Assembly: GCF_029094545.1 (NCBI RefSeq)
Contig: NZ_CP117835.1
Location: forward strand, 3,266,001 to 3,330,000
Reading direction: 5' to 3'
Length of the DNA: 64,000 nucleotides
DNA from: Alkalihalophilus pseudofirmus
GTDB taxonomy: Bacteria; Bacillota; Bacilli; Bacillales; Bacillaceae_D
A model generated the notes under the pieces. It saw nothing but the letters and a program-made list of their open reading frames with translations. It had not been told where the DNA came from and did not search any database. Of this stretch, positions 23,718 through 33,672 are shown piece by piece (the first letter of the stretch is position 1; every line of letters begins with the position of its first letter). The translations under genes were made by a program, and so were the position numbers.

Positions 23718-24845
23718 ATGACAATAGACAAACAAGATTATTTCAAAACTACTTATGAACAATCTCGAGAGGTATTCCGAGGACATTTAGATCCCATCAA
23801 AAAGAAGTGGCCTAATGCTGTGATTTCGACTAAGCCAATTGGTAATGAAGCTGATAATACAATTGATATGATTTATGCAGAAGCCTTAACTGAAAATAAA
23901 CAAGTCCTCTTTTTTACAATCGGTGAACACGGAATCGAAGGCTTTGCTGGTGCTGCTTGCACTCATATATTTATCAATGAATACCTTGATCGTATAGACC
24001 CTCATACAACAGGTATATGTCTTATTCATGCACTAAATCCATGGGGGATGCGTAATTACCGAAGAGTCACTGAAAACAATGTGGATCTTAATCGCAATTA
24101 TCTCTACGATCCAAATTCTGTACCAAAAGACATCAATGATCACTATTCAAAAGAAAGTGATATGTTCCTTCCAAATGGAAAAATAGCAAACCTCACACAA
24201 GAAAAGCGAAAGCTGTACACACAATTAAGTAAAGCTCTAGTCACTACCGGTTACAGCGGCATTAAAAAAGCGAAAGGAATGGGGCAGTTTGAATTTGAAC
24301 GAGGAGTCTATTACGGCGGTAAACAAGAAGAGCCCAATACAGCTTATTTAAAAGAAATTCAAAAAAAGCTTTTATCGACATTCGCACGAGTCGTTCATAT
24401 GGATTGGCATACTGCACTCGGCCCTGCTAATGAAATCACTATGGTTATATCAGACCTTGATGGGCGCAGTGAAGAACAACTAAAAGAAACCTATCAGCTG
24501 AAAAATATTCTTCCGTTCTCTGCTGATAAAGTAAAAGGAGATTCCACTCACCATTTTCATAAAGTGAGAAAAGAAGAATATCCCGATACGAAACTTTTCT
24601 CGGCATTATTTGAATTTGGAACGTTTGGAACCGGAAAGAAAGCTGAATTTCGTGAATTTCAGACGATTATCTTAGAAAATCATTTATATTTTGAAGGGGC
24701 AAAAAAACAAGAAGATATCGATTGGATCATGAATGAATTTAAGGAAATGTTTTATCCGGATGACCCAGAGTGGAGAGATTCGGTTATAAAAGAAGCTCGT
24801 CTCGGTATTGAGGCCGTTTTAACAGCTGAGGATATTTTACATTAA
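23718..24845 (+). CDS. DUF2817 (M14-like) putative metallopeptidase
   Basis: 375 residues. The sequence resembles zinc carboxypeptidase/aspartoacylase folds: GEHGIEGFAGA supplies a His-x-x-Glu pair at about 77-80, NPWGMRNYRR and NVDLNRNY follow, and HMDWHTALGP offers the third ligand. The family has no proven physiological substrate. There is no signal peptide, so it should act in the cytoplasm. ATG 23718 has GAAGGGTG 8 nt upstream. Convergent with murC across a shared terminator. Confidence 0.75.
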   Translation: MTIDKQDYFKTTYEQSREVFRGHLDPIKKKWPNAVISTKPIGNEADNTIDMIYAEALTENKQVLFFTIGEHGIEGFAGAACTHIFINEYLDRIDPHTTGICLIHALNPWGMRNYRRVTENNVDLNRNYLYDPNSVPKDINDHYSKESDMFLPNGKIANLTQEKRKLYTQLSKALVTTGYSGIKKAKGMGQFEFERGVYYGGKQEEPNTAYLKEIQKKLLSTFARVVHMDWHTALGPANEITMVISDLDGRSEEQLKETYQLKNILPFSADKVKGDSTHHFHKVRKEEYPDTKLFSALFEFGTFGTGKKAEFREFQTIILENHLYFEGAKKQEDIDWIMNEFKEMFYPDDPEWRDSVIKEARLGIEAVLTAEDILH

Positions 24846-24853
24846 TCACAGAA

Positions 24854-24877
24854 AACCCCCTGCAAATGCAGGGGGTT
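24854..24877. terminator. Bidirectional terminator, DUF2817 gene / murC
   Basis: AACCCCCTGCA-AA-TGCAGGGGGTT, a perfect 11-bp GC-rich stem with T-rich flanks on both strands. Confidence 0.9.
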
Positions 24878-24881
24878 CCTT

Positions 24882-26180
24882 TTAGTTTAACGTATTCTCA
24901 TAGGCTTTTTGGAATTTTTGAATGTCTCCTGCCCCCATAAATAACAAGGTGCTGTTTTCATGTTCCTTTAACCTTTCAACGTCTTCTTCAGTGATTAATT
25001 GAGATTGTGGAATGAGCTCCTGAAGATCTTGAATCGTTAACGATCCTGCTTGTTCACGAGCTGATCCAAAGATGTCGCACAGGTAAACATGATCTGCCAG
25101 CTTCAATGCCTCAGCAAATTCATTCAGAAATGTTTTAGTACGCGTAAACGTATGCGGCTGGAAAATAGCTACTACTTCATGGTCCTGATATTTCTTTTTG
25201 GCAGAATCAACTGTTGCGGCAATTTCAGTTGGATGATGTGCGTAATCATCAATCAAAATCTGGCTGCCGACTTTCTTTTCCGTAAAACGTCTCTTTACCC
25301 CTTGGAACGTTTTTAGATGTTCTTCAAGAACTTCTGCAGGTACATTCTCATAATGGCATAATGCAATAACTGCAAGAGCATTTAACACGTTGTGATTCCC
25401 ATAGCCAGGAATAGTAAATGTTCCGTATAAATTATTACGAACATACACATCAAATTTCGTTCCTTTGTCCGTCACTTCTACACTTCTTGCTTGGAAATCA
25501 TTCTGCTCGCTAAATCCGTAAAATACAACAGGTACATTCGCATGAATCCCTTGTAAATATTGATCATCACCACAGGCTACGATTGCTTTTTTAACTTGCA
25601 TTGCCATTTCACTGAATGCTTCAAACACATCATCAACGTCTTTAAAATAATCAGGGTGATCAAAATCAATATTCGTCATGATACAGTAATCAGGTTTGTA
25701 GTTAAGGAAGTGTCTGCGGTACTCACAGGCTTCAAATACGAAATACTTTGAGTCTTCCTCCCCTTTACCTGTTCCATCACCGATAAGGTACGATGTTGGG
25801 AAGGCTGAACCTAACACATGAGATAACAGCCCTGTTGTTGATGTTTTGCCGTGGCAGCCAGTAACAGCCACGCTCGTAAACTGTTGAATAAAGTCCCCCA
25901 AAAAGTGTGGATACTGATCAACAGGAATACCGATTTCCTTAGCACGAGCAACTTCCTCGTGGTCTTCCCCGTAAGCTGCTGAAACGATAACATGCTGATC
26001 TTCTTCGATATTATCTCTGTTAAATTCTAATAAAGAGATGCCTTTTTGTTCTAACGGGCGCTGAGTAAAAAATTGTTTCGCAACGTCAGATCCTTGCACG
26101 TTCTTCTTCATATCATGGAGAATTTGTGCTAATGCACTCATCCCCGATCCTTTAATTCCAATAAAATGATATTTAGTCAT
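24882..26180 (-). CDS. murC: UDP-N-acetylmuramate--L-alanine ligase
   Basis: 432 residues, identical in length to the B. subtilis enzyme. It adds L-alanine to UDP-MurNAc, the first peptide step of peptidoglycan synthesis. The N-terminal UDP-binding motif [11 protein letters not shown] is at 8-18, the ATP loop [10 protein letters not shown] at 108-117, then [11 protein letters not shown] and [13 protein letters not shown] 26180 has GGAGGTC 6 nt upstream. Placed upstream of ytxGH, aroA and ccpA as in B. subtilis. Confidence 0.97.
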   Translation of the reverse strand: MTKYHFIGIKGSGMSALAQILHDMKKNVQGSDVAKQFFTQRPLEQKGISLLEFNRDNIEEDQHVIVSAAYGEDHEEVARAKEIGIPVDQYPHFLGDFIQQFTSVAVTGCHGKTSTTGLLSHVLGSAFPTSYLIGDGTGKGEEDSKYFVFEACEYRRHFLNYKPDYCIMTNIDFDHPDYFKDVDDVFEAFSEMAMQVKKAIVACGDDQYLQGIHANVPVVFYGFSEQNDFQARSVEVTDKGTKFDVYVRNNLYGTFTIPGYGNHNVLNALAVIALCHYENVPAEVLEEHLKTFQGVKRRFTEKKVGSQILIDDYAHHPTEIAATVDSAKKKYQDHEVVAIFQPHTFTRTKTFLNEFAEALKLADHVYLCDIFGSAREQAGSLTIQDLQELIPQSQLITEEDVERLKEHENSTLLFMGAGDIQKFQKAYENTLN

Positions 26181-26393
26181 AGTTGGACCTCCAAATTCCT
26201 CATGGTTTCAAACCGCGTCCAAGTCATGTGTAAGTGTTGGGTTTATGTAAATCCTTTTCACCTTTTACGATTCACGTTATGATTATAGCAGAAATACGAG
26301 CAATCACCAATTCGACTTGTTCCGCAGCACGAATTCCTCATTTTTGACGAGTACTTAAATCATTACCAATTGTTAAAACCATGATTTATTCCT

Positions 26394-26426
26394 AAAAAAA
26401 AGTGACCCACTCAATTAGCGGGTCAC
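26394..26426 (-). terminator. Terminator of the nicotinate phosphoribosyltransferase gene
   Basis: On the minus strand GTGACCC and GGGTCAC close a stem, then TTTTTTTT. Confidence 0.9.
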
Positions 26427-26433
26427 CTAACCG

Positions 26434-27531
26434 TTAATCGACAAGTTCTAATCTAGGATTGTCGCGATAGCGCCTGCCGGCTTTCGCTTCATGTTCCCCA
26501 TTTAGCAAGACATTGTCTCCTGTAAAACCAATGTGTATCTTAAGCAAACTTCCTCCGACCCCGTAAATATCAATAGGTACACCTTGCTCTTCATAGGACT
26601 CAATTCGCTCTGCATTAAATCCTCCGGTGGCTACAATTTTCACGTGGTTAAACCCTTCTTTATCTAACGCTTCCCGAAGAGCAAATAATAGAACTGGATT
26701 AGCTCCGCGCGGGTCAAATGCCCCCATCACCTCAGGGTTTCTACAGAAATACTGGTCGACCATCGTCCTAGATGTATCAACTCTGACTCCCTTTAATTCT
26801 TCTCCAAACTCCCTTGCTACCTTTAGGGAATCTGTTATCACGTCATTATTATAATCAACTAAAGCCATTAATTCATCTTCTGGGAATTCTGCTTTATATG
26901 CTTTAGTCGCCTCAACTACATCGCCTCTGAACAGTTGAATAAGAGCGTGAGGCATAGTCCCCATTCCTTGTTTACCCCACCACTCATTCATCGCATGAGT
27001 CGCCTGAGCTTTTGATCCGCCGATATAAGCTGCATAGCCGTCACCCGACTGCTGGGTAAAATGATCGTCTCGATCTCCCATAAAAATGACTGGCTTTTGA
27101 ACACCTGATTTTCTCGCTGCTTTTACGACATTATATACATTAGTTGCTACAGATGTTCTTCTAGCAAAAATCCCATCAATTATACCTTCTAAATAACCGA
27201 AGTTTTGATAAGGGCCTTTGATTGTTAAGACCGTTTCAAACGGCTTAATTTTATCTCCGTCCTTTAAAGAGCGGATTTCAAGTTCATCTGCATTTTTAGC
27301 AAATGTTTTAATTAGTGCAATGACCTCATCAGTCCCGCAAAGAATAGCATGTTCTTTTTGGAAAAACTGCATCGTTACAATATTGTCTGAATGATATTTT
27401 TCTACTATCTCTCTCGTTTTCAAAAAATAAACCGCAGAAAACCAGCCTTCATGAATGCGTTCATCAAATTTAAACGTTTGATTTGTTAAACGTTTAATTT
27501 CACCTTGCATCTTCAATTCAATTTCTTTCAT
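26434..27531 (-). CDS. Short-form nicotinate phosphoribosyltransferase
   Basis: 365 residues. It is predicted to join nicotinate to PRPP, giving nicotinate mononucleotide for NAD salvage. The central beta/alpha barrel has FARRTSVATNVYNV, GGSKAQATHAMNEWW, VDYNNDVITDSL, VRVDTSRTMVD, KIVATGGFNAERI and YGVGGSLL, the last being the phosphate-binding turn. It is much shorter than B. subtilis PncB (about 490). Substrate preference between nicotinate and a related base cannot be told from sequence. ATG 27531 has AAGGAGT upstream. Monocistronic; inserted between murC and sftA. Confidence 0.8.
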   Translation of the reverse strand: MKEIELKMQGEIKRLTNQTFKFDERIHEGWFSAVYFLKTREIVEKYHSDNIVTMQFFQKEHAILCGTDEVIALIKTFAKNADELEIRSLKDGDKIKPFETVLTIKGPYQNFGYLEGIIDGIFARRTSVATNVYNVVKAARKSGVQKPVIFMGDRDDHFTQQSGDGYAAYIGGSKAQATHAMNEWWGKQGMGTMPHALIQLFRGDVVEATKAYKAEFPEDELMALVDYNNDVITDSLKVAREFGEELKGVRVDTSRTMVDQYFCRNPEVMGAFDPRGANPVLLFALREALDKEGFNHVKIVATGGFNAERIESYEEQGVPIDIYGVGGSLLKIHIGFTGDNVLLNGEHEAKAGRRYRDNPRLELVD

Positions 27532-27696
27532 AGCCCCTTATACTCCTTGTACCCAACTATAGTTATCTTCTCTCTCTATCTAGCTATCTCGTTCTAGCTT
27601 ATATCGTTCTAGCCGCATTTTACTAGCATCGAAACTCTTATCGTACTTATCATATATAACCTTTAGGATGAATACAAGGTTAAGCAAGGATTTATC

Positions 27697-30486
27697 TTAC
27701 CTGTTTGGGTATAACCTCTCTTCTAGCTCGATTTCGTCAACAAGAATATGTCTTGGCTTGCTGCCCATTGCTTCACTAATGACACCCATATCTTCCATCA
27801 TATCTATTAATCTAGCCGCTCTATTATACCCTACTCTAAATCTTCGTTGTAAGCTTGAAGCAGAAGCTCCGCCTTGCTGAATCACAAAATAACAAGCTTC
27901 TTCTAGCAGGTCATCATCTTGTTCTGCGCTGCTTTGCATTTTTTTCAGCTGTTCTGGCGCAAAAAGATACTCTGGCTCTCTTTGTTTTTTCACAAAGGCT
28001 AATACATCTTCTATTTCTTCATCAGAGACAAATGTACCTTGAACCCGTACAGGCTTTGGAGCCCCGTTTTCATGGAATAACATATCTCCTCTTCCTAATA
28101 AACGCTCAGCCCCGCTCATATCTAAAATCGTTCTTGAATCTGTTTGTGAAGAGACAGAGAACGCAATACGAGTAGGAATATTTGCTTTTATCAGCCCCGT
28201 AATGACATCTACTGACGGACGTTGTGTCGCTAATAATAAGTGAATCCCGCAAGCTCTTGCTTTTTGAGCAATTCGGCAAATGGAATCTTCTACATCTTGC
28301 GGTGAAACCATCATTAAATCGGCAAGCTCATCAATAACCACGATCATATAAGGAAGAGCTGGCTTGTCCTTTGACTCCGAATAAAGTTCATTATAACGAG
28401 TGACGTCTCTAACTCCTTGCTGGCTGAACAACTCATAACGTCTTTCCATTTCCCCTACTACCCATTTTAAAGCAGCTGTCGCTTGTTTTGCATCCGTGAT
28501 CACTGGCGTGACAAGATGAGGTAATTTATTATACGGAGCTAGTTCAACCATTTTTGGATCAATTAATAATAATTTCACCTCATCTGGATTCGCTTTATAA
28601 AGCAAGCTGATTAAAACAGAGTTAATACAGACACTTTTTCCTGAACCTGTAGCCCCAGCAACAAGTCCATGAGGCATTTTACGAAGGTCTGTCACAATTG
28701 GCTGCCCTGAGATATCCAATCCAAGCGCGACTGTAAGAGGTGACTCCGGCTTGATGAAGACATCCCGGCGTAAAATTTCTCTTAAGAAGACTGGTTTTGA
28801 TACTTTATTAGGCACTTCAATTCCAATCGTGTTCTTCCCCGGAATAGGGGCTTCAATTCGAATATCTTTTGCTGCTAAAGCCAGCTTCATATCATCTGTT
28901 AAACTTGTTACTTTATTTACTTTGACTCCACGCGCAGGTTGAATTTCATACCTTGTTACAGATGGTCCTTTTGTGACATTAACAACCTTTGCATCTACGT
29001 TGAAGCTTAGTAGAGTTTCTTCAAGAATTTCTGCTTGTTCTTGTAACCATTCACTATCCTGCTCCTCTTGATGCTGAGGGTATTTTAACAGCTGGATACT
29101 CGGATGATTATATTCACTTTGCACTGTAACTTGCTGCGGCTGGACTTTTTTAGGCTTTTTATCCTGAGGAAGCATCATGACATTAAACGGAATGCTCTCT
29201 TTTGGTTTACTCCGAGCAGCTGCTTGATTGCTCTTAACCTCTGTCTTCTCTTCTACGACAACTTCTTCATCTAGGCTGTCCTGAATACTTTCCCCAGTTT
29301 GGATAGTTTCGATCTGGTTAGGGACATTTTCGTAACTTACTTCATTTTGTTCTACTGGCTCTGTGACTTGGGATGACGAAATTACTTCGTCCGCGGTTTC
29401 TGTTTTAAATGCCTCTGCTTCGTCATCCTTATCTTCCTCTATCGTTTCAACAACAGATGCTGGTTCAACAGTTTCCTGAAACGGGCTCCCTACTGGTTTC
29501 TCTTCAATGTGTGGTAAGTCCTCTTTGAAATCAGTGGCTGTTTTTTGAACATCAGATGGATCTGATTGAAGATTATGTTCAGGTATTTGTTCATCTAAGG
29601 GTTCATTTACTGTTTGGGTTATTGCTTCATTTACTGTTTCAGCATCGTCATCCTCTATAGAAAGAAGGTCATTTCTTACGTGGACATCGACTTTGTCAGG
29701 TATAGAATCAAGTATAGTTGACTTTTCAGTAGCAGAATCATCTTGTGGTGTTGATTCAGAGGACTTTTCTGCAATTTGATCTAGTACAGTTGCTGCAACT
29801 TGACTATTCCTCAGGTTCTCAGCTTTTAGAAATACTTCGAGCTGTTTTTCCATCGTTACACTTGGACGTTTTGGCTCAATGACTTTCCCGTATCCAGGAA
29901 GAGAAGATAATAAAGATTCATCTTCAAGCATGTTTTTCTTTCTTTCTTTAAATCCATACACTGGAGATGGTATAGAAGTGGGTTTGAACTCCTTCTTTGA
30001 TTGAGGAAAACTGGGAGTATAACCTTGAGTATTCCCCTGAGAATTTCCTTGGGTTCGCTCCATTGCTTTTTCTTCAATTTTCTTATCTACTTTTATTTGT
30101 GACGGCTGATGTCTCTCTTGGCTTACTCGTTCTGTTCTTCTGGTACGTTTATTTTCAGGCTGTTCTTGTTCTGCCTGTCTAAATGTCTTTCTAGGACTGT
30201 GTTCAGTATCACTTACTGAACGTTCTCGCTCTTGATTCTCATCTTCTATAAGAGGAAAACGAAATTTACCAGGCTTAGGATATTGGTAGACCATCCGTGG
30301 TTCACTTTCGCGCTGCCCGCTTTCTATGTAGCCAAAAGACCTCTTACTGTTTTGGGCTGCTTGGGATGGATGATCCTCTGTGGTTTGTTTGTCACTTTTA
30401 ATAGAAGTATTATCCGTTTCTTCCCCGCCAGATAAAGCCCCTTGGATCTTTTTAATCCATTGCTTTAATGTATCCATACTCCTCAC
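27697..30486 (-). CDS. sftA: DNA translocase SftA (FtsK/SpoIIIE family)
   Basis: 929 residues. There are no membrane segments, unlike SpoIIIE. About 440 residues of basic then strongly acidic low-complexity sequence are followed by the FtsK motor: the alpha part starts LQEQAEILEETLLSFNVDAK, Walker A GATGSGKS near residue 600, Walker B MIVVIDELADLM. A gamma winged helix (about 855-920, YFVIQQGGASASSLQRRFRVGYNRAARLIDMME) reads DNA orientation. SftA clears DNA from the closing septum. The start is uncertain: GTG 30486 or ATG 30477 (AGGAG lies only 1 nt before the latter). The B. subtilis neighbour ytpQ lies upstream here too. Confidence 0.94.
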   Translation of the reverse strand: MRSMDTLKQWIKKIQGALSGGEETDNTSIKSDKQTTEDHPSQAAQNSKRSFGYIESGQRESEPRMVYQYPKPGKFRFPLIEDENQERERSVSDTEHSPRKTFRQAEQEQPENKRTRRTERVSQERHQPSQIKVDKKIEEKAMERTQGNSQGNTQGYTPSFPQSKKEFKPTSIPSPVYGFKERKKNMLEDESLLSSLPGYGKVIEPKRPSVTMEKQLEVFLKAENLRNSQVAATVLDQIAEKSSESTPQDDSATEKSTILDSIPDKVDVHVRNDLLSIEDDDAETVNEAITQTVNEPLDEQIPEHNLQSDPSDVQKTATDFKEDLPHIEEKPVGSPFQETVEPASVVETIEEDKDDEAEAFKTETADEVISSSQVTEPVEQNEVSYENVPNQIETIQTGESIQDSLDEEVVVEEKTEVKSNQAAARSKPKESIPFNVMMLPQDKKPKKVQPQQVTVQSEYNHPSIQLLKYPQHQEEQDSEWLQEQAEILEETLLSFNVDAKVVNVTKGPSVTRYEIQPARGVKVNKVTSLTDDMKLALAAKDIRIEAPIPGKNTIGIEVPNKVSKPVFLREILRRDVFIKPESPLTVALGLDISGQPIVTDLRKMPHGLVAGATGSGKSVCINSVLISLLYKANPDEVKLLLIDPKMVELAPYNKLPHLVTPVITDAKQATAALKWVVGEMERRYELFSQQGVRDVTRYNELYSESKDKPALPYMIVVIDELADLMMVSPQDVEDSICRIAQKARACGIHLLLATQRPSVDVITGLIKANIPTRIAFSVSSQTDSRTILDMSGAERLLGRGDMLFHENGAPKPVRVQGTFVSDEEIEDVLAFVKKQREPEYLFAPEQLKKMQSSAEQDDDLLEEACYFVIQQGGASASSLQRRFRVGYNRAARLIDMMEDMGVISEAMGSKPRHILVDEIELEERLYPNR

Positions 30487-30576
30487 TCACTCTCTTTCTA
30501 ATGTTTCACCATTTTAATGACTATTTAACTGACTATCATTCGTTCTAAAATAGCCATTTCATATATGAGTAGAAAA

Positions 30577-30600
30577 AACCACTAGTTAGCTCTAGTGGTT
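30577..30600 (-). terminator. ytpQ terminator
   Basis: On the minus strand AACCACTAG-AGCTAA-CTAGTGGTT, followed by a T-run (30578-30573). Confidence 0.85.
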
Positions 30601-30695
30601 CTGTTTATTCGAATCAGCCGATCACAGAGAAAGGCAGATCCGGCTTCATATGGCTTCATCAGCTTTTAACATATTACTACCTTATTGTACCATAA

Positions 30696-31511
30696 TCATT
30701 CTTTTGGTGATTGTGGCTGCTTTGGTTTTTTCTGAGCTAGAATGAAAGTAGGTTCTAGTTCTCCGTCCTCATACATGAAAGGCAGCGCGGTTACCGGCAC
30801 TCTTCCTTCTCCAAAAAACTGAAGAGCGATCTGCGCGAGTACATCATACCCGCTGTCATTTTGAATGTCTGCCATAATTAAAACATCTTGGTGAGGAATT
30901 GCAACGGCCAATTGACCTGTCACTTTTTTCGCCATTTTCTCTAGTAGTGATGGATCAAGAACTCGGCTTGCATCGTACCCATCCTTTGCACGTAAGAAAT
31001 AGAAGGTATTTCCTGCAACCACATCTTCTTTCATTGGCTGTGGCAGCGACCGAAGATTGAAACGTGACATTTCTCTTATTTTTTCAGCCGTCAGACCTGA
31101 CTCACGTACCATTTCCTCATCAATCAATGTATAGGCTTCTCCTAGATCTATAGCATAATAGACACGAGTCTCTGCTGTATGTTCTTCAAACAGTAACGAG
31201 ATACCTTCTTTAGTCTCATCATGGAAGGAAGTTGACCTGATAACAGGGAATATTTTATTTTCATTCCCTTTCAGAGAAGGTCGTTTATCCATCGTTGCAA
31301 GGCCCACTTCAATATAGCGGATCACCTCATCAATAGAAGCATACTCTTCTCTTTCCCATTTTGCTAATAAAGGCTTTAAAGAAAGGGTTACTCCTTTATT
31401 CGTCTTACTCTTTGTAATACGTAAAGTTGACTCTTTATGATTGTATGTGATGCTGCGATCATCACGTTTTAATTTTTCTTCTACCATTTTTCTAAATTCA
31501 CGAAGTTCCAT
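30696..31511 (-). CDS. ytpQ: DUF1444 protein YtpQ
   Basis: 271 residues. Conserved DUF1444 family found across Firmicutes; no enzyme activity is known. Visible features are a charged N-terminal region, IRYIEVGL, LRSLPQPMKEDVVAGNTFYF and a Lys/Pro-rich tail. No signal or membrane segment. ATG 31511 has GGAGAG 8 nt upstream; a GTG three codons earlier was not used. In the same position as B. subtilis ytpQ between ytpP and sftA. Confidence 0.88.
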   Translation of the reverse strand: MELREFRKMVEEKLKRDDRSITYNHKESTLRITKSKTNKGVTLSLKPLLAKWEREEYASIDEVIRYIEVGLATMDKRPSLKGNENKIFPVIRSTSFHDETKEGISLLFEEHTAETRVYYAIDLGEAYTLIDEEMVRESGLTAEKIREMSRFNLRSLPQPMKEDVVAGNTFYFLRAKDGYDASRVLDPSLLEKMAKKVTGQLAVAIPHQDVLIMADIQNDSGYDVLAQIALQFFGEGRVPVTALPFMYEDGELEPTFILAQKKPKQPQSPKE

Positions 31512-31596
31512 TGCATACACTCTCCTTCATACCTTACAGTGTACCATTTCTAAGAATGGCTATCCAATGATTGAAATACGAGACGGATATAAAAAA

Positions 31597-31628
31597 GGAG
31601 TATCCACATCACATGATGCGGATACTCC
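31597..31628 (-). terminator. ytpP terminator
   Basis: On the minus strand GGAGTATCCGCATCA pairs with TGATGTGGATACTCC, then TTTTTT. Confidence 0.9.
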
Positions 31629-31635
31629 CTGCCGA

Positions 31636-31962
31636 TTAATAGCTGTTAGCTTCTGCTCTAGTTAAGAACTCAATAATTTCTTCTTCTGTTTTTCGATCCT
31701 TGCTTACAAAACGATCTACTTCTTTTCCATTTGAAAAGGCTAAGAAACTTGGAATGCCCATCACCATGTGTTCTTGACATAGATCAATAAACTCATCACG
31801 GTCTACATAGTAAAAAGAAAACGAAGGGAAGTCCGCTTCAATTCTAGGTAAAATAGGTTCGATCACCCGGCAGTCAGGACACCAGTCTGCTGAAAACATA
31901 AAAACGACCGTTTCGTTTTCAACCAGCTTGTTAAATTGTTCTACATTTGTTAATTTTTCCAT
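31636..31962 (-). CDS. ytpP: Thioredoxin-like protein YtpP
   Basis: 108 residues, one thioredoxin fold. The active-site motif is WCPDC (about 27-31) in place of the thioredoxin WCGPC, and the cis-proline is in GIPSFLAF. So it is a thiol-disulfide protein of altered redox potential, cytoplasmic, partner unknown. ATG 31962 is preferred because AAAGGGG lies 10 nt upstream; the ATG at 31971 is almost on that site. It follows the PTS IIC-like gene by 15 bp and is probably co-transcribed with it. Confidence 0.9.
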   Translation of the reverse strand: MEKLTNVEQFNKLVENETVVFMFSADWCPDCRVIEPILPRIEADFPSFSFYYVDRDEFIDLCQEHMVMGIPSFLAFSNGKEVDRFVSKDRKTEEEIIEFLTRAEANSY

Positions 31963-31977
31963 AGGTCTCATTCCCCT

Positions 31978-32988
31978 TTATGATTGTTCTATCTTCATCT
32001 CTCCCATTTTAATATATCCTGCCTTTCGCATCCATTCTGAAATCCCCAAACTAATTAAAGCAGGTAAAATAAAATATAGAAGCACAACTGACAAAGCCGT
32101 TTGATAGCTGAACCCCATATCGGTAAATGTCATAATCGGCCCTACTAATCCGCTTGTTCCCATTCCAGCTCCAGCTGGATTATTCGTTAGCCCAAACATC
32201 GTAGTAGCGAACGGTGCTAAGATGGCCCCTGCTACCGTTGGAGGAATAAGAATGAGAGGATGTCTAACGATATTGGCTATTTGGAGCATCGAGGTTCCTA
32301 GACCCAACGCAATTAATCCAGACCAGCGATTTTCCCTGTAGCTGCTCACCGCAAAGCCGACCATTTGAGCTGCACACCCTACTGTCGCGGCACCTGCAGC
32401 GATTCCTTCTAACCCAAGCATGATAGCGAGTGCTGCACTTGAAATAGGTGCTGTGAGCGCAAGCCCCATCAAGGTGGCAATAATGATCCCCATTAAAATC
32501 GGCTGTTGTTCTGTGGCCCACATAATCAAACTGCCAAGCTGTGTCATCCCTGCATCGATCCCAGGGCCAATCAGACTAGCTATCGTAAAACCAGACAAAA
32601 TCGTCACTAGCGGAGTGATAATAATATCTATTTTTGTCTCTCCTGACACCATTTTTCCGAGTTCAGTAGCGATCACTGCAGCAACAAAACTTCCAGCTGG
32701 TCCCCCTAGCTGGAAACCAGCCGCGCCGCTGATTAGAGCAGCAAATAATACAAGCCGCGGAGCACCTAACCCATAGGCTACAGCTGCACCAATGGCAGGG
32801 CCGGTAAGACTCATAGCAAGCGCTCCAATTTCAATTAAAAATTCTAATCCAGTTTGCTCACCCACTGTACGAATAATCAAACCTATAATTAATGAAGCGA
32901 ACAGCCCTAAGGCCATATGACTTAATCCTGTAATGACATAGGTTTTCCAATGTAATTCAATGCCTTTTCTTTTTAAGAAATTCTGCAT
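31978..32988 (-). CDS. PTS EIIC-like integral membrane protein (PTS_EIIC_2 family)
   Basis: 336 residues, about nine hydrophobic segments rich in Gly and Ala. Typical of the PTS_EIIC_2 group of predicted membrane transporters: GAALSGAAGFQLGGPAGSF-like glycine-rich turns, NNPAGAGMGTSGLVGPI and a C-terminal charged end. No IIA or IIB domain or gene is adjacent, so an actual sugar PTS role is doubtful. ATG 32988 has GGAGAGGG upstream. The thioredoxin-like ytpP follows in the same direction. Confidence 0.8.
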   Translation of the reverse strand: MQNFLKRKGIELHWKTYVITGLSHMALGLFASLIIGLIIRTVGEQTGLEFLIEIGALAMSLTGPAIGAAVAYGLGAPRLVLFAALISGAAGFQLGGPAGSFVAAVIATELGKMVSGETKIDIIITPLVTILSGFTIASLIGPGIDAGMTQLGSLIMWATEQQPILMGIIIATLMGLALTAPISSAALAIMLGLEGIAAGAATVGCAAQMVGFAVSSYRENRWSGLIALGLGTSMLQIANIVRHPLILIPPTVAGAILAPFATTMFGLTNNPAGAGMGTSGLVGPIMTFTDMGFSYQTALSVVLLYFILPALISLGISEWMRKAGYIKMGEMKIEQS

Positions 32989-33114
32989 GCCCTCTCCTAC
33001 TCTCTCATAACATTTAAATCATTTCTTTCCTATCATAACCGCAACCTTTACATGTGACAAGACAGATCAACAATGAATCTTGTCCTATTATTCGTCTCCA
33101 AAGAGTTCTTGCTT

Positions 33115-33120
33115 TATAAT
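33115..33120 (+). promoter_or_regulatory. -10 element of ytoQ
   Basis: Perfect TATAAT. A weak TTCGTC at 33091-33096 gives an 18-bp spacer. Transcription starting near 33127 excludes the upstream in-frame starts. Confidence 0.5.
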
Positions 33121-33153
33121 AGAAAGGGAAAAAATAGTAAAGGAGAGATCATT

Positions 33154-33600
33154 GTGGAACTAAACGTATATTTAGCAGGAGAAATTCATAGTGCATGGAG
33201 ACAAGACCTGAAAGAGGCTGCAAAAAACCGAAATCTTCCTCTTCATTTCACAGGGCCGATGGAAAATCATGACCGTTCTGACGATATTGGAGAAGAAATC
33301 TTGGGCAAAATGCCTACTAGCATCCTAAAAGATGAAGCTGCATCCAGTATTAATAATTTGCGTACTCAAATTCTTCTTCAAAAAGCCGATGTCGTTATCG
33401 CCTTATTCGGAGAGACGTACAAACAATGGAACAGTGCCATGGATGCGGCTACAGCCATTGCCTTGCAAAAACCATTAATCCTCATTCGACCAGAAAAGCT
33501 GCATCATCCGCTTAAAGAATTAGCAAATAAAGCACAAGTTGTCGTTGAGACTCCTGAACAAGCGATCCAAGCTCTCTCTTATGTGTTTGAAGAAGAATAA
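33154..33600 (+). CDS. ytoQ: YtoQ family protein
   Basis: 148 residues, equal to B. subtilis YtoQ. Flavodoxin-like/nucleoside 2-deoxyribosyltransferase-type fold is suggested by VYLAGEIHSAWRQD at the start, LLQKADVVIALFGE and WNSAMDAATAIALQKPLILI. No experimental function is known to me. The start is GTG 33154 with AAAGGAGAG 6 nt upstream and a -10 element 34 bp upstream. Monocistronic. Confidence 0.88.
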   Translation: MELNVYLAGEIHSAWRQDLKEAAKNRNLPLHFTGPMENHDRSDDIGEEILGKMPTSILKDEAASSINNLRTQILLQKADVVIALFGETYKQWNSAMDAATAIALQKPLILIRPEKLHHPLKELANKAQVVVETPEQAIQALSYVFEEE

Positions 33601-33624
33601 ATGAATGAAATCTATTGAAAGCAT

Positions 33625-33668
33625 AAAAAAGCATTAGGTCCATTTATCAAGGACACTAATGCTTTTTT
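33625..33668. terminator. Bidirectional terminator, ytoQ / DUF84 gene
   Basis: AAAAAAGCATTAG pairs with CTAATGCTTTTTTT; inner GTCC pairs with GGAC. Confidence 0.9.
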
Positions 33669-33672
33669 TCTA

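Noticed and set aside
30614-30650. Possible RNA element between ytpQ and sftA
   Set aside because: Only an 8-bp helix with a bulge (AGCCGATC with GATCCGGCT); too weak without further support.
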